Positions 7,926 through 15,108 of a stretch of DNA of 64,000 bases are shown here, piece after piece. Each line of letters starts with the position of its first letter. Position 1 is the stretch's first letter. Source of the DNA: Paenibacillus endophyticus (GTDB lineage: Bacteria > Bacillota > Bacilli > Paenibacillales > Paenibacillaceae); assembly GCF_014192395.1 (NCBI RefSeq), contig NZ_JACHXW010000009.1:54131-118130 (forward strand), written 5' to 3'. The position numbers and the translations under genes were made by a program. Below the pieces are notes generated by a model. That model did not search any database, was not told the DNA's origin, and saw only the letters and a list, made by a program, of their open reading frames with translations.

Positions 7926-9098
7926 ATGCAGAATGCAAAGGGGAATTATGGCTATTTCGGCAAGGAGCAGGCCCTAAGAAGGTATATTCAAGCGACGCTT
8001 CGCGAGAAGTTCGAGCTCTATGATTTCGATGAGGTCGCATTGAGACCTGGACTGATCATGCCGCTCAAACGCTTTGAATTAGGGAAAGTGCTTCGCGGCG
8101 GATTGGAGATGCACGACCGGCAGAGAGAGTTTCTGCAATGGAATGTCAATGTTGTGGGGATAGAAGGTCCGGAAGCGGAGATAGAACTGATGCAGCTGGC
8201 GTTGGATGTGTTCCGAGCGCTTGCGATAAAGGTTAGGCTGAAGTGGAACAACCGGCAGTTTCTGACAGAGCTGTTGGAGGCTGCTGCCGTTCCGATCTCA
8301 GATGCATACGCGGTGATGCTTGCGCTGGATAAGCTGGCGAGAGCTGGGGCGAACGCTGTGAAGGCAGAGCTCCAGATGTATGGACTGCAGGATACCGCAG
8401 TGTCCGCGGTTATGGTGTTGATTGCGAACGAAGAGTCTGGTTTGGAGCAATTAATAGAGACGTATAGTCTCGAAGGCAGCGCGGGAGCGAAAGAGGTGCT
8501 GGCTGTACGGAATATGCTGCACGCAATCGGACTGGATAAGGAGTACGTGTTTGACCCGTTTCTCTCGTATGGTCCTTCGGATTATATAGGAACGGTATAT
8601 GAGGTTGAGGTGTTTGATGCTTCTGATGATGGCTATACACTGAGCTTAGGAGGAGGCGGAAGGTATGTCGACGATTTTACCTGGAGGTCGATCAGTGGAG
8701 ACGAGGCTGCATACAGCGCAGCTCGGATGTCCTTTGAGTTGGAGGCCATTATGGCATTGCTTGAGAATCGAGTGGTAGAGCAGGCTTATGCAACAGTCGT
8801 GCTCATACAGCTGGACGTAACGGCGGCAGTGCTGCTTCAGGCGGCAGCGGAGCTGCGCTATAACGGCGTCAGGGTGAAGCTTGATAAGAGTGGACAGCAG
8901 CTGGAAGATAGTTTGGCATCGCTGCCTGGTAATGGCATTCGCTACGCGTTATTGCTTAATGAGCGCAATTGGCTGGCAGGATGCGTACGACTGCTGGATT
9001 TAGAGGAGCGGACGGAGAGAGAAGTGAGCGTAGACGAGGCAATCTACATCATCGGCGACTGTTATAGCTCGCGATATGAGCAATTGTCCAGCTGTTAG
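7926..9098 (+). CDS. Histidyl-tRNA-synthetase-like protein, internally deleted (HisZ-like or regulatory)
   Basis: A 390-residue class II synthetase paralogue. The N-terminus (NAKGNYGYFGKEQALRRYI, then FELYDFDEV) matches HisRS. It then jumps straight to ALRPGLIMPLKRFELGKVLR, so the segment that normally carries the end of motif 1 and the amino-acid/ATP entry region appears missing (about 45-60 residues). Motif 2 survives as RQREFLQWNVNVVG. The His-binding LVRGLDYYTG signature reads FLSYGPSDYIG, without the usual arginine. The GGGGRY motif 3 area and the C-terminal anticodon-binding-like domain remain. Charging activity is doubtful; a HisZ-type or sensing role is possible. The start at MQNAKG is chosen because the GAGGG ribosome site is nine bases upstream. 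The gene is monocistronic, between the attenuator and a terminator. Confidence 0.75.
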   Translation: MQNAKGNYGYFGKEQALRRYIQATLREKFELYDFDEVALRPGLIMPLKRFELGKVLRGGLEMHDRQREFLQWNVNVVGIEGPEAEIELMQLALDVFRALAIKVRLKWNNRQFLTELLEAAAVPISDAYAVMLALDKLARAGANAVKAELQMYGLQDTAVSAVMVLIANEESGLEQLIETYSLEGSAGAKEVLAVRNMLHAIGLDKEYVFDPFLSYGPSDYIGTVYEVEVFDASDDGYTLSLGGGGRYVDDFTWRSISGDEAAYSAARMSFELEAIMALLENRVVEQAYATVVLIQLDVTAAVLLQAAAELRYNGVRVKLDKSGQQLEDSLASLPGNGIRYALLLNERNWLAGCVRLLDLEERTEREVSVDEAIYIIGDCYSSRYEQLSSC

Positions 9099-9186
9099 GC
9101 GCAGCAGGACGGGGGAGGTCAGAGGTTCCATATACGGCGAAGCGGTATGAAGGCATTGACTGTGCCAAATAAGAGTGCAGCCGAAT

Positions 9187-9216
9187 AAGCTGCCGGAGCT
9201 TGCCGGCAGCTTTTGA
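9187..9216 (+). terminator. Terminator after the HisRS-like gene
   Basis: AAGCTGCCGG pairs with CCGGCAGCTT around a six-base loop and is followed by a short T run. It may also serve the opposite-strand peroxidase gene. Confidence 0.8.
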
Positions 9217-9235
9217 CTTGTGAAGCACTATGAGA

Positions 9236-9730
9236 TTAAGCGTGCGTTGGAGCCTTCAGCAGCTTCTGAATGTGGCTTTCAATTTGCTCGGGCGTATCCT
9301 TGGAGCCAAAGCGTTTCAATACTTTCCCGTTCTGATCGACGAGGAACTTCGTGAAGTTCCACTTGATTGACCGTGAGCCGAGGAAACCTCGTGCTTCGCT
9401 TGTCAGTCTCTGGAATAACGGGTGTGCCGTGCTGCCGTTTACGTCGATTTTGGCATAAAGCGGGAAGGATACGCCAAAATTGATTTCACAAGCTTCGGCA
9501 ACTTTACTGTCCTCGCTAAGCTCTTGGTTAGCGAATTGCGAGGAGGGAAATCCTAACACGGCGAAGCCTTCCTTGTTATACGTATCATGAAGCTTTTGGA
9601 GACCCTTGAACTGGTTGGCGAAGCCGCATTTGGTAGCCGTATTGACGATGAGCATAACCTTCCCTTTATAAGGGGCGAGAGTTTGTGCTTCTCCTCTGAT
9701 CGTTTTTACTTCGATATCGTACAAGGACAT
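9236..9730 (-). CDS. bsaA: Glutathione-peroxidase-family thiol peroxidase
   Basis: A 164-residue cytoplasmic peroxidase that reduces hydrogen or organic peroxides, in Firmicutes normally with thioredoxin rather than glutathione. The catalytic triad is visible: Cys35 in NTATKCGF, Gln in GFPSSQFANQE, and Trp in KWNFTKF. Length and fold are typical of the cysteine (non-seleno) form. The start at MSLYDIE is chosen because GGAGG lies seven bases upstream; a six-codon-longer reading would place the ribosome site inside the gene. Its promoter is overlapped by an OhrR-type operator, and ohrR itself lies 2 kb away, which suggests organic-peroxide induction. Confidence 0.92.
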   Translation of the reverse strand: MSLYDIEVKTIRGEAQTLAPYKGKVMLIVNTATKCGFANQFKGLQKLHDTYNKEGFAVLGFPSSQFANQELSEDSKVAEACEINFGVSFPLYAKIDVNGSTAHPLFQRLTSEARGFLGSRSIKWNFTKFLVDQNGKVLKRFGSKDTPEQIESHIQKLLKAPTHA

Positions 9731-9764
9731 AATAAAACCTCCAATGACTTTCATTTATATTTAT

Positions 9765-9802
9765 TATAATTTAATTGTACACAATATAAAAAGTGGTGTC
9801 AA
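9765..9802 (-). promoter_or_regulatory. Peroxidase promoter with overlapping OhrR-type operator
   Basis: Read on the minus strand, TTGACA (9797-9802) and TACAAT (9774-9779) are exactly 17 bp apart. The -10 is the left part of TACAATTAAATTATA, which differs from the OhrR consensus TACAATTNAATTGTA at one position. Bound OhrR would cover the -10. Confidence 0.7.
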
Positions 9803-9804
9803 TC

Positions 9805-9841
9805 AAAAAAAAGGAGACCGCCCAACAAATGGGCAGCCTCC
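9805..9841 (-). terminator. Terminator of the stress-protein gene
   Basis: On the minus strand GGAGGCTGCCCA pairs with TGGGCGGTCTCC around a five-base loop, followed by eight T. It lies directly upstream of the peroxidase promoter and insulates it from the gene to the right. Confidence 0.88.
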
Positions 9842-9865
9842 GTATATCGATTCTATTCAGGATTA

Positions 9866-10354
9866 TTAAATGACGTCAGCAGCGCCGGCTTGGATGAGCA
9901 GGGCTTTTGTTTCTTCCTCGTAATCCGTATCGGCAGAAAGCAGGTAGCGTCCTTGCTCAATAGCGTCTCCGGCAGTTTTGGCGTGTTTATCGGGAATGCC
10001 GATGCCTTGCAGGACGTCTTCGGTTCGGGTATCGTTGTCGGCATCGAGCGCGCCAGTAACAAAACCGGCTGGACTTCCGCCTACGACGCCCGTTCCTCCG
10101 GCAACATAGCCGCCGGCCGCTAGCGGTGCTGCGCCAAGCGGAGCAACTACTCTCTCGCCGTTCCGTTCTTGCGCTTCCCGAATGTCATAAACTTCGTCAA
10201 CCGGAATGTCGGTCTGACCTGCCAGCAAAGGCGCGGCTTCCTTATTTTTCACTATAATTTGAAGATTTTGTTTGCCTGTCCGTGCAGCTTGGAGCATTCT
10301 AATCGCTTCTAGGACGTTTTCTTCTTTCTCAAAAATACCGATGGTCACCGTCAT
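9866..10354 (-). CDS. General stress protein, YflT/GSP17M-domain type
   Basis: A 162-residue soluble protein. Residues 1-70 (MTVTIGIFEKEENVLEAI, then VDEVYDIRE) match the heat-induced stress protein YflT domain. The middle is Gly/Ala-rich and hydrophobic (APLGAAPLAAGGYVAGG), and the C-terminus (IPDKHAKTAGDAIEQGRYLL) resembles a low-complexity stress-protein tail. The biochemical role of the family is unknown. A GGAGG ribosome site supports the start and a SigB-like promoter lies upstream, fitting general-stress control. It forms its own transcription unit. Confidence 0.72.
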   Translation of the reverse strand: MTVTIGIFEKEENVLEAIRMLQAARTGKQNLQIIVKNKEAAPLLAGQTDIPVDEVYDIREAQERNGERVVAPLGAAPLAAGGYVAGGTGVVGGSPAGFVTGALDADNDTRTEDVLQGIGIPDKHAKTAGDAIEQGRYLLSADTDYEEETKALLIQAGAADVI

Positions 10355-10403
10355 GGGTGAGCCCTCCTCTCGCTTCTAAGCAAATATGAGGTTACATCTT
10401 CTT

Positions 10404-10429
10404 ATACCCTTCCCTCACTGCTTTGAATC
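10404..10429 (-). promoter_or_regulatory. SigB-like promoter of the stress-protein gene
   Basis: On the minus strand GATTCA and a perfect GGGTAT are separated by 14 bp. The SigB consensus is GTTTAA-N12-15-GGGTAT, so the -10 is exact and the -35 matches four of six bases. Confidence 0.5.
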
Positions 10430-10462
10430 GAGAAGCCTGTGTGATTAGCGATACTGAGCTTC

Positions 10463-11443
10463 TTATTTGGACACGGCAAAATGCGAAACCTCGTTTATTT
10501 CCGCAATTTCATCAATAGACAGCCGGTAATGCATGGCCTTCACATTTTGCTCGGCGTGATGGATTTTGGAAGCGCCCGGGATGGCGAATATGGTATCGCC
10601 ATGCGCATGTATGAGCCAGTTGAGAGCGACTTGAGTGGCAGTAGCGTCATAAGCTATGGCAATTTGCTCAAGCAAATCAATAAGCGGTCTTGAACGGTTC
10701 AAGCTTTTGGCTTGAAAAGCTGCGCTCCATTTGCGGGGACCTTTGATGGCCTTGACCAGTGTTGGATCATGATGGAACTTCCCGCTTAGTATGCCCTGCT
10801 CAAGCGGAGAATAGGCAATAATCGCACAGCCAAGCTGCTGAGCGGTTTCTAGAATGCCGTTTTGCTCAATGCGCCGGTCGAGCAGGCTGTATTTCACCTG
10901 ATTGGAGGCAAGCCGCAAGCCGTGCTCGCGCAGCACGCGATCGGCTTCCATCATTTGCTTAGCGGAGAAGTTGCTCACGCCGACGTGCTGGATTTTGCCT
11001 GCTGCCGCTAGCTTGGCCATTTCCTTCATCTCACTGCTGACGGAGGAGAGGGAGAAGGGCTGATGAACCTGATGCAGGTGAATCGTTCTGCCTTCCAGCA
11101 GCCTAATGCGCTCTTCGATCGTCGCGCCGATACTCCCGGCAGTCCGGAATAGCGGCCACCATTTGGTTGCAATATAAACAGGGTTATCCGAATGAATCGT
11201 TTCTCGTAAGGCGCGTGCGAGCAATTGCTCGGATTGTCCGTTCCCATAGATCTCAGCGGTGTCAAACCAATTGATTCCACCCTCGAAACTCGTTCTCACG
11301 ATGTCGTTAATAAGACTGCCTTCTAGAACAGGCCAGAACTTCCCTACAAGCCCCTTGCCATTGCTGAACTGCCAGCAGCCCAGTCCAAGCGGAGATAATT
11401 GCAGCTTCGTTGGACCGAATGGCCTTAGAACGGTTTGATTCAT
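10463..11443 (-). CDS. Aldo-keto reductase
   Basis: A 326-residue NADPH-dependent oxidoreductase with the (alpha/beta)8 barrel of the AKR family. The tetrad is visible: Asp and Tyr in WFDTAEIYGNG, Lys in YIATKWW and His in HLHQVHQP. VGVSNFSAKQM and AYSPLEQGILSGKF are the usual family signatures. Substrate cannot be predicted; detoxification of aldehydes from lipid peroxidation would fit the neighbourhood. It is 48 bp downstream of ohrR in the same direction and probably co-transcribed with it. The start is supported by AGGAGG seven bases upstream. Confidence 0.9.
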   Translation of the reverse strand: MNQTVLRPFGPTKLQLSPLGLGCWQFSNGKGLVGKFWPVLEGSLINDIVRTSFEGGINWFDTAEIYGNGQSEQLLARALRETIHSDNPVYIATKWWPLFRTAGSIGATIEERIRLLEGRTIHLHQVHQPFSLSSVSSEMKEMAKLAAAGKIQHVGVSNFSAKQMMEADRVLREHGLRLASNQVKYSLLDRRIEQNGILETAQQLGCAIIAYSPLEQGILSGKFHHDPTLVKAIKGPRKWSAAFQAKSLNRSRPLIDLLEQIAIAYDATATQVALNWLIHAHGDTIFAIPGASKIHHAEQNVKAMHYRLSIDEIAEINEVSHFAVSK

Positions 11444-11491
11444 CGCTATTCCTCCTGTTTCGCTAATGGCGGCTGTTATTGCGGCATTACG

Positions 11492-11941
11492 TTACTCTTT
11501 ATTGCTGCTTTGCTGTATTTTTTGTAAAAATTGATGCGTGATCGCGAGCAACCCGGCTGCTTCCTCAGGCGTGCCGTCCAACTTGCAAGCCAGCTGATTG
11601 GGAAAGTCGACTGCCAGCTCCCGCAGTGCTCTCCCTTGAGCGGTCAGCTCTACGAGAACGCTCCGCTCGTCATTGCGGTCACGCGTGCGCGTCAGATGAC
11701 CCGCAGCCTCCAGCTTTTTGAGCAGCGGTGTCAATGTGCCGGAGTCCAAGTAAAGCTTGTTGCCTAATGCGGTAACCGTTACATGATCCTCTTCCCACAA
11801 GGCGAGCATCGTTACATACTGCGTGTAAGTAAGGTCTATTTTCTCCAGCATGGGCCGGTATAACTTGGTGATCTCACGGGAGCATGCATAGAAGGCAAAG
11901 CAGATTTGATTATCCAGTTTCAATATATCTTGGTTGTCCAT
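11492..11941 (-). CDS. ohrR: OhrR-type MarR-family organic peroxide sensor/repressor
   Basis: A 149-residue winged-helix repressor. The N-terminal sensor cysteine is present (Cys14 in NQICFAFYACSREI), and TKLYRP, LTYTQYVTMLALWEE and KLYLDSGTLTPLLKKLE match OhrR closely. Oxidation of this cysteine by organic hydroperoxides releases DNA in characterised homologues. The start is placed at MDNQD because GGAGG lies eight bases before it; a GTG five codons earlier falls on the ribosome site. It heads a likely operon with the aldo-keto reductase. A diverged OhrR-type operator lies upstream and a better one sits on the peroxidase promoter. Confidence 0.9.
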   Translation of the reverse strand: MDNQDILKLDNQICFAFYACSREITKLYRPMLEKIDLTYTQYVTMLALWEEDHVTVTALGNKLYLDSGTLTPLLKKLEAAGHLTRTRDRNDERSVLVELTAQGRALRELAVDFPNQLACKLDGTPEEAAGLLAITHQFLQKIQQSSNKE

Positions 11942-12009
11942 GTTGTTATCCTCCACTCGACGGCAAGCGCCTAGAATTGCTAGTCATTTATCGGAATTCC
12001 TAAGTTTAA

Positions 12010-12024
12010 CAAAATTAAATTGTG
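12010..12024. promoter_or_regulatory. OhrR-type operator upstream of ohrR
   Basis: CAAAATTAAATTGTG matches 12 of 15 positions of the OhrR consensus TACAATTAAATTGTA. It is about 70 bp upstream of the ohrR start, and a TATAAT-like box for the opposite strand follows at 12030. Autoregulation is inferred. Confidence 0.5.
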
Positions 12025-12146
12025 ATAAATATAATAATAAAGTTTGCTTCAGGGGCTGTCAATCAAAGCGATGCAGCGTTATATTGAAGAAAGAGACGAA
12101 AGTATGCGATACGTACTGCGTTTATTCGAGTGAAGGAGTGATAGCG

Positions 12147-12383
12147 ATGTCCCGAACCGCAGAAGAGGTTGCAGCATGGATGTTAGGCGAGTTGAAGGAA
12201 AAAGGGATTTTGCATCAGGGCGAGGCAGTGGCGCATATTAAAAGCCATTTCGGTGAATCGTTTATATATGTGAATGAGCATGGCAACCCATCGATCGATA
12301 AAGAGGTTAAGAAGATATTCCGCAAGCTGCATAAAGGAAAAGCGGCTTGGGAGAGAGACGGCTTCTTCTGGGGTTGGAGCTAG
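12147..12383 (+). CDS. Conserved small protein, DUF6953-like
   Basis: A 78-residue soluble protein of unknown function. The pattern TAEEVAAWMLGELKEKGIL, then FIYVNEHGNPSIDKEVKK and WERDGFFW recalls the small DUF6953 family of Bacillales. The start is set at MSRTAEE because AAGGAG lies seven bases upstream; the frame extends further left but without a ribosome site and across the ohrR control region. No operon partner is obvious. Confidence 0.65.
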   Translation: MSRTAEEVAAWMLGELKEKGILHQGEAVAHIKSHFGESFIYVNEHGNPSIDKEVKKIFRKLHKGKAAWERDGFFWGWS

Positions 12384-12428
12384 CTTTGCCAGAGTTGCAG
12401 TGGCTCGCGCCTAAATGCAGGAGAACAC

Positions 12429-12463
12429 TTGACAAAGATAACTGTAACTATTAAACTTACAGT
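12429..12463 (+). promoter_or_regulatory. Promoter with an embedded operator-like dyad
   Basis: TTGACA (12429-12434) and TAAACT (12452-12457) are 17 bp apart. The perfect inverted repeat ACTGTAA-N9-TTACAGT (12441-12463) spans the spacer and the -10, so a dimeric repressor is likely. The regulator is not identifiable from the sequence. Confidence 0.45.
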
Positions 12464-12478
12464 AAGAAGTTGAGCGGT

Positions 12479-12514
12479 AAGACGTCAGTGGAAAGAAATG
12501 CGGCGTCTTCCTTT
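12479..12514 (+). terminator. Weak hairpin ahead of the IDEAL-domain gene
   Basis: AAGACG and CGTCTT can pair across a 19-nt loop, followed by a pyrimidine run. It may end the upstream small-gene transcript or act as a leader hairpin. Confidence 0.3.
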
Positions 12515-12586
12515 CTAGCCTAAGTGTACGAGAAATTGGTACAGTTACCGGGTGATCTTACTAATGGGGATAGGTGGTGTTGGAAG

Positions 12587-12952
12587 ATGAAATTCAACAT
12601 AAGCGACTGGGTACAAGGAAAAACGAAAGACGGCGAGCTGATTCACGGATTTGTCGAAACGATCGATATTTTGCAAGGGTTCGTCACTGTAAATGTTGTT
12701 AAATCGGATAACGAGGAAGTCATCGGCAAAATCGTTGCTGTTCGGTCATCTTGGCTCAAAAACGTATCTGACATCCCTTTAGACGATGCCCAAGTTTTTC
12801 AGAATTCAATCGACTTGGCATTGGATACATGGGATGAAGCTTGGTTTATGGAGCTTACGAATACGAGGAATGCAAGCGAGGTCGCAGGAAAAGCGGGAGA
12901 CCGCTCGAAGGTTTATCCGTTCCCGGCAAACCGTCTGGGGCAATCCGCGTAA
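12587..12952 (+). CDS. IDEAL-domain small protein
   Basis: A 121-residue soluble protein. The N-terminal half (FNISDWVQGKTKDGELIHGF, then GFVTVNVVKSDNE) looks like a small beta-barrel. Residues about 62-85 (SIDLALDTWDEAWFMELT) match the IDEAL motif found in Bacillales proteins, a short alpha-helical segment of uncertain function. The C-terminus is polar and probably disordered. The start at MKFNIS is favoured by an AGGTGG ribosome site ten bases upstream. It stands alone between the dyad promoter and a strong terminator. Confidence 0.7.
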   Translation: MKFNISDWVQGKTKDGELIHGFVETIDILQGFVTVNVVKSDNEEVIGKIVAVRSSWLKNVSDIPLDDAQVFQNSIDLALDTWDEAWFMELTNTRNASEVAGKAGDRSKVYPFPANRLGQSA

Positions 12953-12996
12953 ATTTTCTTATCGGCTGATTAAGCCTTGGACATAGCGTGAGATAG

Positions 12997-13036
12997 AAAG
13001 GATGATGCAGGCCTCGCGCCAAGCATCATCCTTTTT
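12997..13036. terminator. Bidirectional terminator
   Basis: AAAGGATGATGC pairs with GCATCATCCTTT around a 14-nt loop, with T runs on both sides. It separates the IDEAL gene from the convergent sbnB-like gene. Confidence 0.85.
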
Positions 13037-13051
13037 GTGCATATATGCTAG

Positions 13052-14041
13052 TTATTGAAGTTGGATCCCAATCCCCAGTGCATTTGCGCATTCTACGAAA
13101 TATGCTGCAGTGGCCAAATCGAATACAGCCATCCCCATCGGGCAAAACAATACAGGCTCCTCGCTTCGCAAATCCTTCAAGGCGTGACGGCAAACAACGT
13201 CAGTCAACGTTAGTGTCTGCTCTTTGGTCAAGCCGCGTTGGAGATGGAGGAGCTCGATATCCGTATTCTCGCGGCAGACCTCATCCCAATCGTCCACGAC
13301 AATCGCATGGACGCTGCTTAAAGCGGCCGTATGGAAATCCCTTAACGATACATCGAGCAGCAAGCAGCCTTTCTTCGGAGATACATCGATATACCGTTCC
13401 TTGCTCACTGTGCACGTAATGACGACATCGCATTCGTTGTACAGCTGCTGCCAGCTGGCCGCGACTTTTGTCAGCCTAAGAAGATGGGCGTCCACGCGAT
13501 CAAGATCGGGGCTGTCCAACCGGCATCCTCTAATATCGAATAGATCAATCTGATCGATTCGTTCCTTATAGATTTGGCAGCACATCTCGTAATGCAGCCG
13601 GCCTACAGGCCCGAAGCCGATAATGCCAAGCTTTATGCGGCGGTCTTCGCCCTGTGCGCTTAAGTAATGGCGGAGGAGCAAGCCGCTGACCGCTGCTGTT
13701 CGCGCCGCGCTTGGCAGGGGCGTGTTCAGCATGGCGCGCGGAACGCCTGTTGCGGCATCATTGAGCAGCGTGATGCCGTGGGCGCGCGGAAGACCGGCGT
13801 CGAGATTGCCGGGAAAGCTGGCAATCCATTTGATTCCCGCTGTTTGCACGCTGCCGCCGACATAAGCAGGCATCGCGATAATCCGATTCGCAGGGTTGTG
13901 GTAACGGAGATAGGGCTTGATGGGCTGCTTGTAATCTCCCGAATCAATGATCCGTACCGCATTTTCCATGCGGTCTACTAGTGCCTCCCAGTTCAGTCCG
14001 ATCATGCGGATATGCTCTTCGCCGAGATATAACACAAACAT
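13052..14041 (-). CDS. sbnB: SbnB-like N-(2-amino-2-carboxyethyl)-L-glutamate dehydrogenase
   Basis: A 329-residue NAD-dependent enzyme of the ornithine cyclodeaminase/mu-crystallin family. In staphyloferrin B synthesis SbnB oxidises the SbnA product to L-2,3-diaminopropionate and 2-oxoglutarate. The N-terminal domain contains AGIKWIASFPGN, the family's substrate-binding region. The Rossmann motif is LGIIGFGPVGRLHYEM (about residues 155-170). The gene lies 84 bp after the sbnA-like gene, and that pairing is the main reason to prefer SbnB over ornithine cyclodeaminase. A GAGAGG ribosome site is close to the ATG. It is the last gene of a three-gene cluster with no NRPS or siderophore synthetase in view. 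Confidence 0.85.
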   Translation of the reverse strand: MFVLYLGEEHIRMIGLNWEALVDRMENAVRIIDSGDYKQPIKPYLRYHNPANRIIAMPAYVGGSVQTAGIKWIASFPGNLDAGLPRAHGITLLNDAATGVPRAMLNTPLPSAARTAAVSGLLLRHYLSAQGEDRRIKLGIIGFGPVGRLHYEMCCQIYKERIDQIDLFDIRGCRLDSPDLDRVDAHLLRLTKVAASWQQLYNECDVVITCTVSKERYIDVSPKKGCLLLDVSLRDFHTAALSSVHAIVVDDWDEVCRENTDIELLHLQRGLTKEQTLTLTDVVCRHALKDLRSEEPVLFCPMGMAVFDLATAAYFVECANALGIGIQLQ

Positions 14042-14125
14042 TGTCCTCTCTATCCTGATCTGTCTTTCTGGTACAGCGTATTTTCCGTTTTAACCTATAA
14101 GGTATAAGCGATGTTGTCGGAGCAA

Positions 14126-15091
14126 TCATTCGCAAGGCATTGACGCTCCGAATTGCTGCTCCACCCACTCTGGGTTGTATACGGTGTCCATGTAGCGCTC
14201 GCCGCGATCGTGAACAATGACTACGCATACGGCATTGTCGGGCAATTCATGCTCGATTGACTTTAATGCATGGATAACGGCGCCAGTGGAAGGGCCGGCT
14301 AGAATGGATTCCTTCATAACGAGCAGTCTGCAGCCAGCAACCATGTCTTGGTCTGCAACCTTTATGGAACGGTCCATGAAACGGGTTTGGCCAAAAGGCG
14401 GAATAATCCCTGCTCCGAGGCCGGGGAATCTGCGAACGCTATTCGCGCCGCCTAATATAACGCTCCCCGCAGCATCGACGGCAACCACCTTGGTTGGGAG
14501 GTTGTAATCTTGGATATATTGGGCGCATCCCCGCATAGTGCCGCAGGTGCTCACCCCGCCGACTATGTAATCGACATGGCCCAGCTCTTCAATAACCTCT
14601 CGCATCGTACCTTCATAATGGGATAAATAGTTGTTCTTATTCGAATATTGATTAGGCCAAAAGCTGCCGGGATTAGCAGCGAGGAGCTGCTGTACCCGCG
14701 ATAGTCTTGCCGGCAGAAATTCGCCTGTATCGGGATCGACTTCCGTAACCAGCTCAATTTCGGCGCCGTAGGCACGCATGATTCGAATGTTTTGCGGCGT
14801 AGTCTTAAGATCGATAACGCTGATGAATCGCATGCCAAGGTAGGAGCACAGGGCAGCAAGGCTAATAGCCATATTGCCTGAGCTGGACTCAATAATGACA
14901 GAACCGGGGCCGATTAATCCTTCGTTCCACGCCTTGTCGAGTATGCGCGCGGCGGGGCGATCCTTTGCGCTGCCGCTTGGATTCAGCGATTCAAGCTTGG
15001 CAAATACTTTTATGCCGCGATCGCTGGCGAACAGCTTTGAGAGCTGGACGATCGGGGTATTTCCGATGATCGACAACAAGCTTTTCTTCAT
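14126..15091 (-). CDS. sbnA: SbnA-like N-(2-amino-2-carboxyethyl)-L-glutamate synthase (PLP)
   Basis: A 321-residue fold-type II PLP enzyme of the cysteine synthase family. SbnA condenses O-phospho-L-serine with L-glutamate. The PLP lysine is in LNPSGSAKDRPA (about residue 43), the phosphate loop is GGVSTCGTMRGC, and SSSGNMAISLA is the substrate-binding loop. It resembles SbnA more than CysK because of SAKDR and because an SbnB partner follows. AGGAGG supports the start. It lies 17 bp after the upstream adenylating-enzyme gene, so both are probably on one mRNA. Confidence 0.87.
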   Translation of the reverse strand: MKKSLLSIIGNTPIVQLSKLFASDRGIKVFAKLESLNPSGSAKDRPAARILDKAWNEGLIGPGSVIIESSSGNMAISLAALCSYLGMRFISVIDLKTTPQNIRIMRAYGAEIELVTEVDPDTGEFLPARLSRVQQLLAANPGSFWPNQYSNKNNYLSHYEGTMREVIEELGHVDYIVGGVSTCGTMRGCAQYIQDYNLPTKVVAVDAAGSVILGGANSVRRFPGLGAGIIPPFGQTRFMDRSIKVADQDMVAGCRLLVMKESILAGPSTGAVIHALKSIEHELPDNAVCVVIVHDRGERYMDTVYNPEWVEQQFGASMPCE

Positions 15092-15108
15092 GGAGACAGC
15101 CCTCCTTT

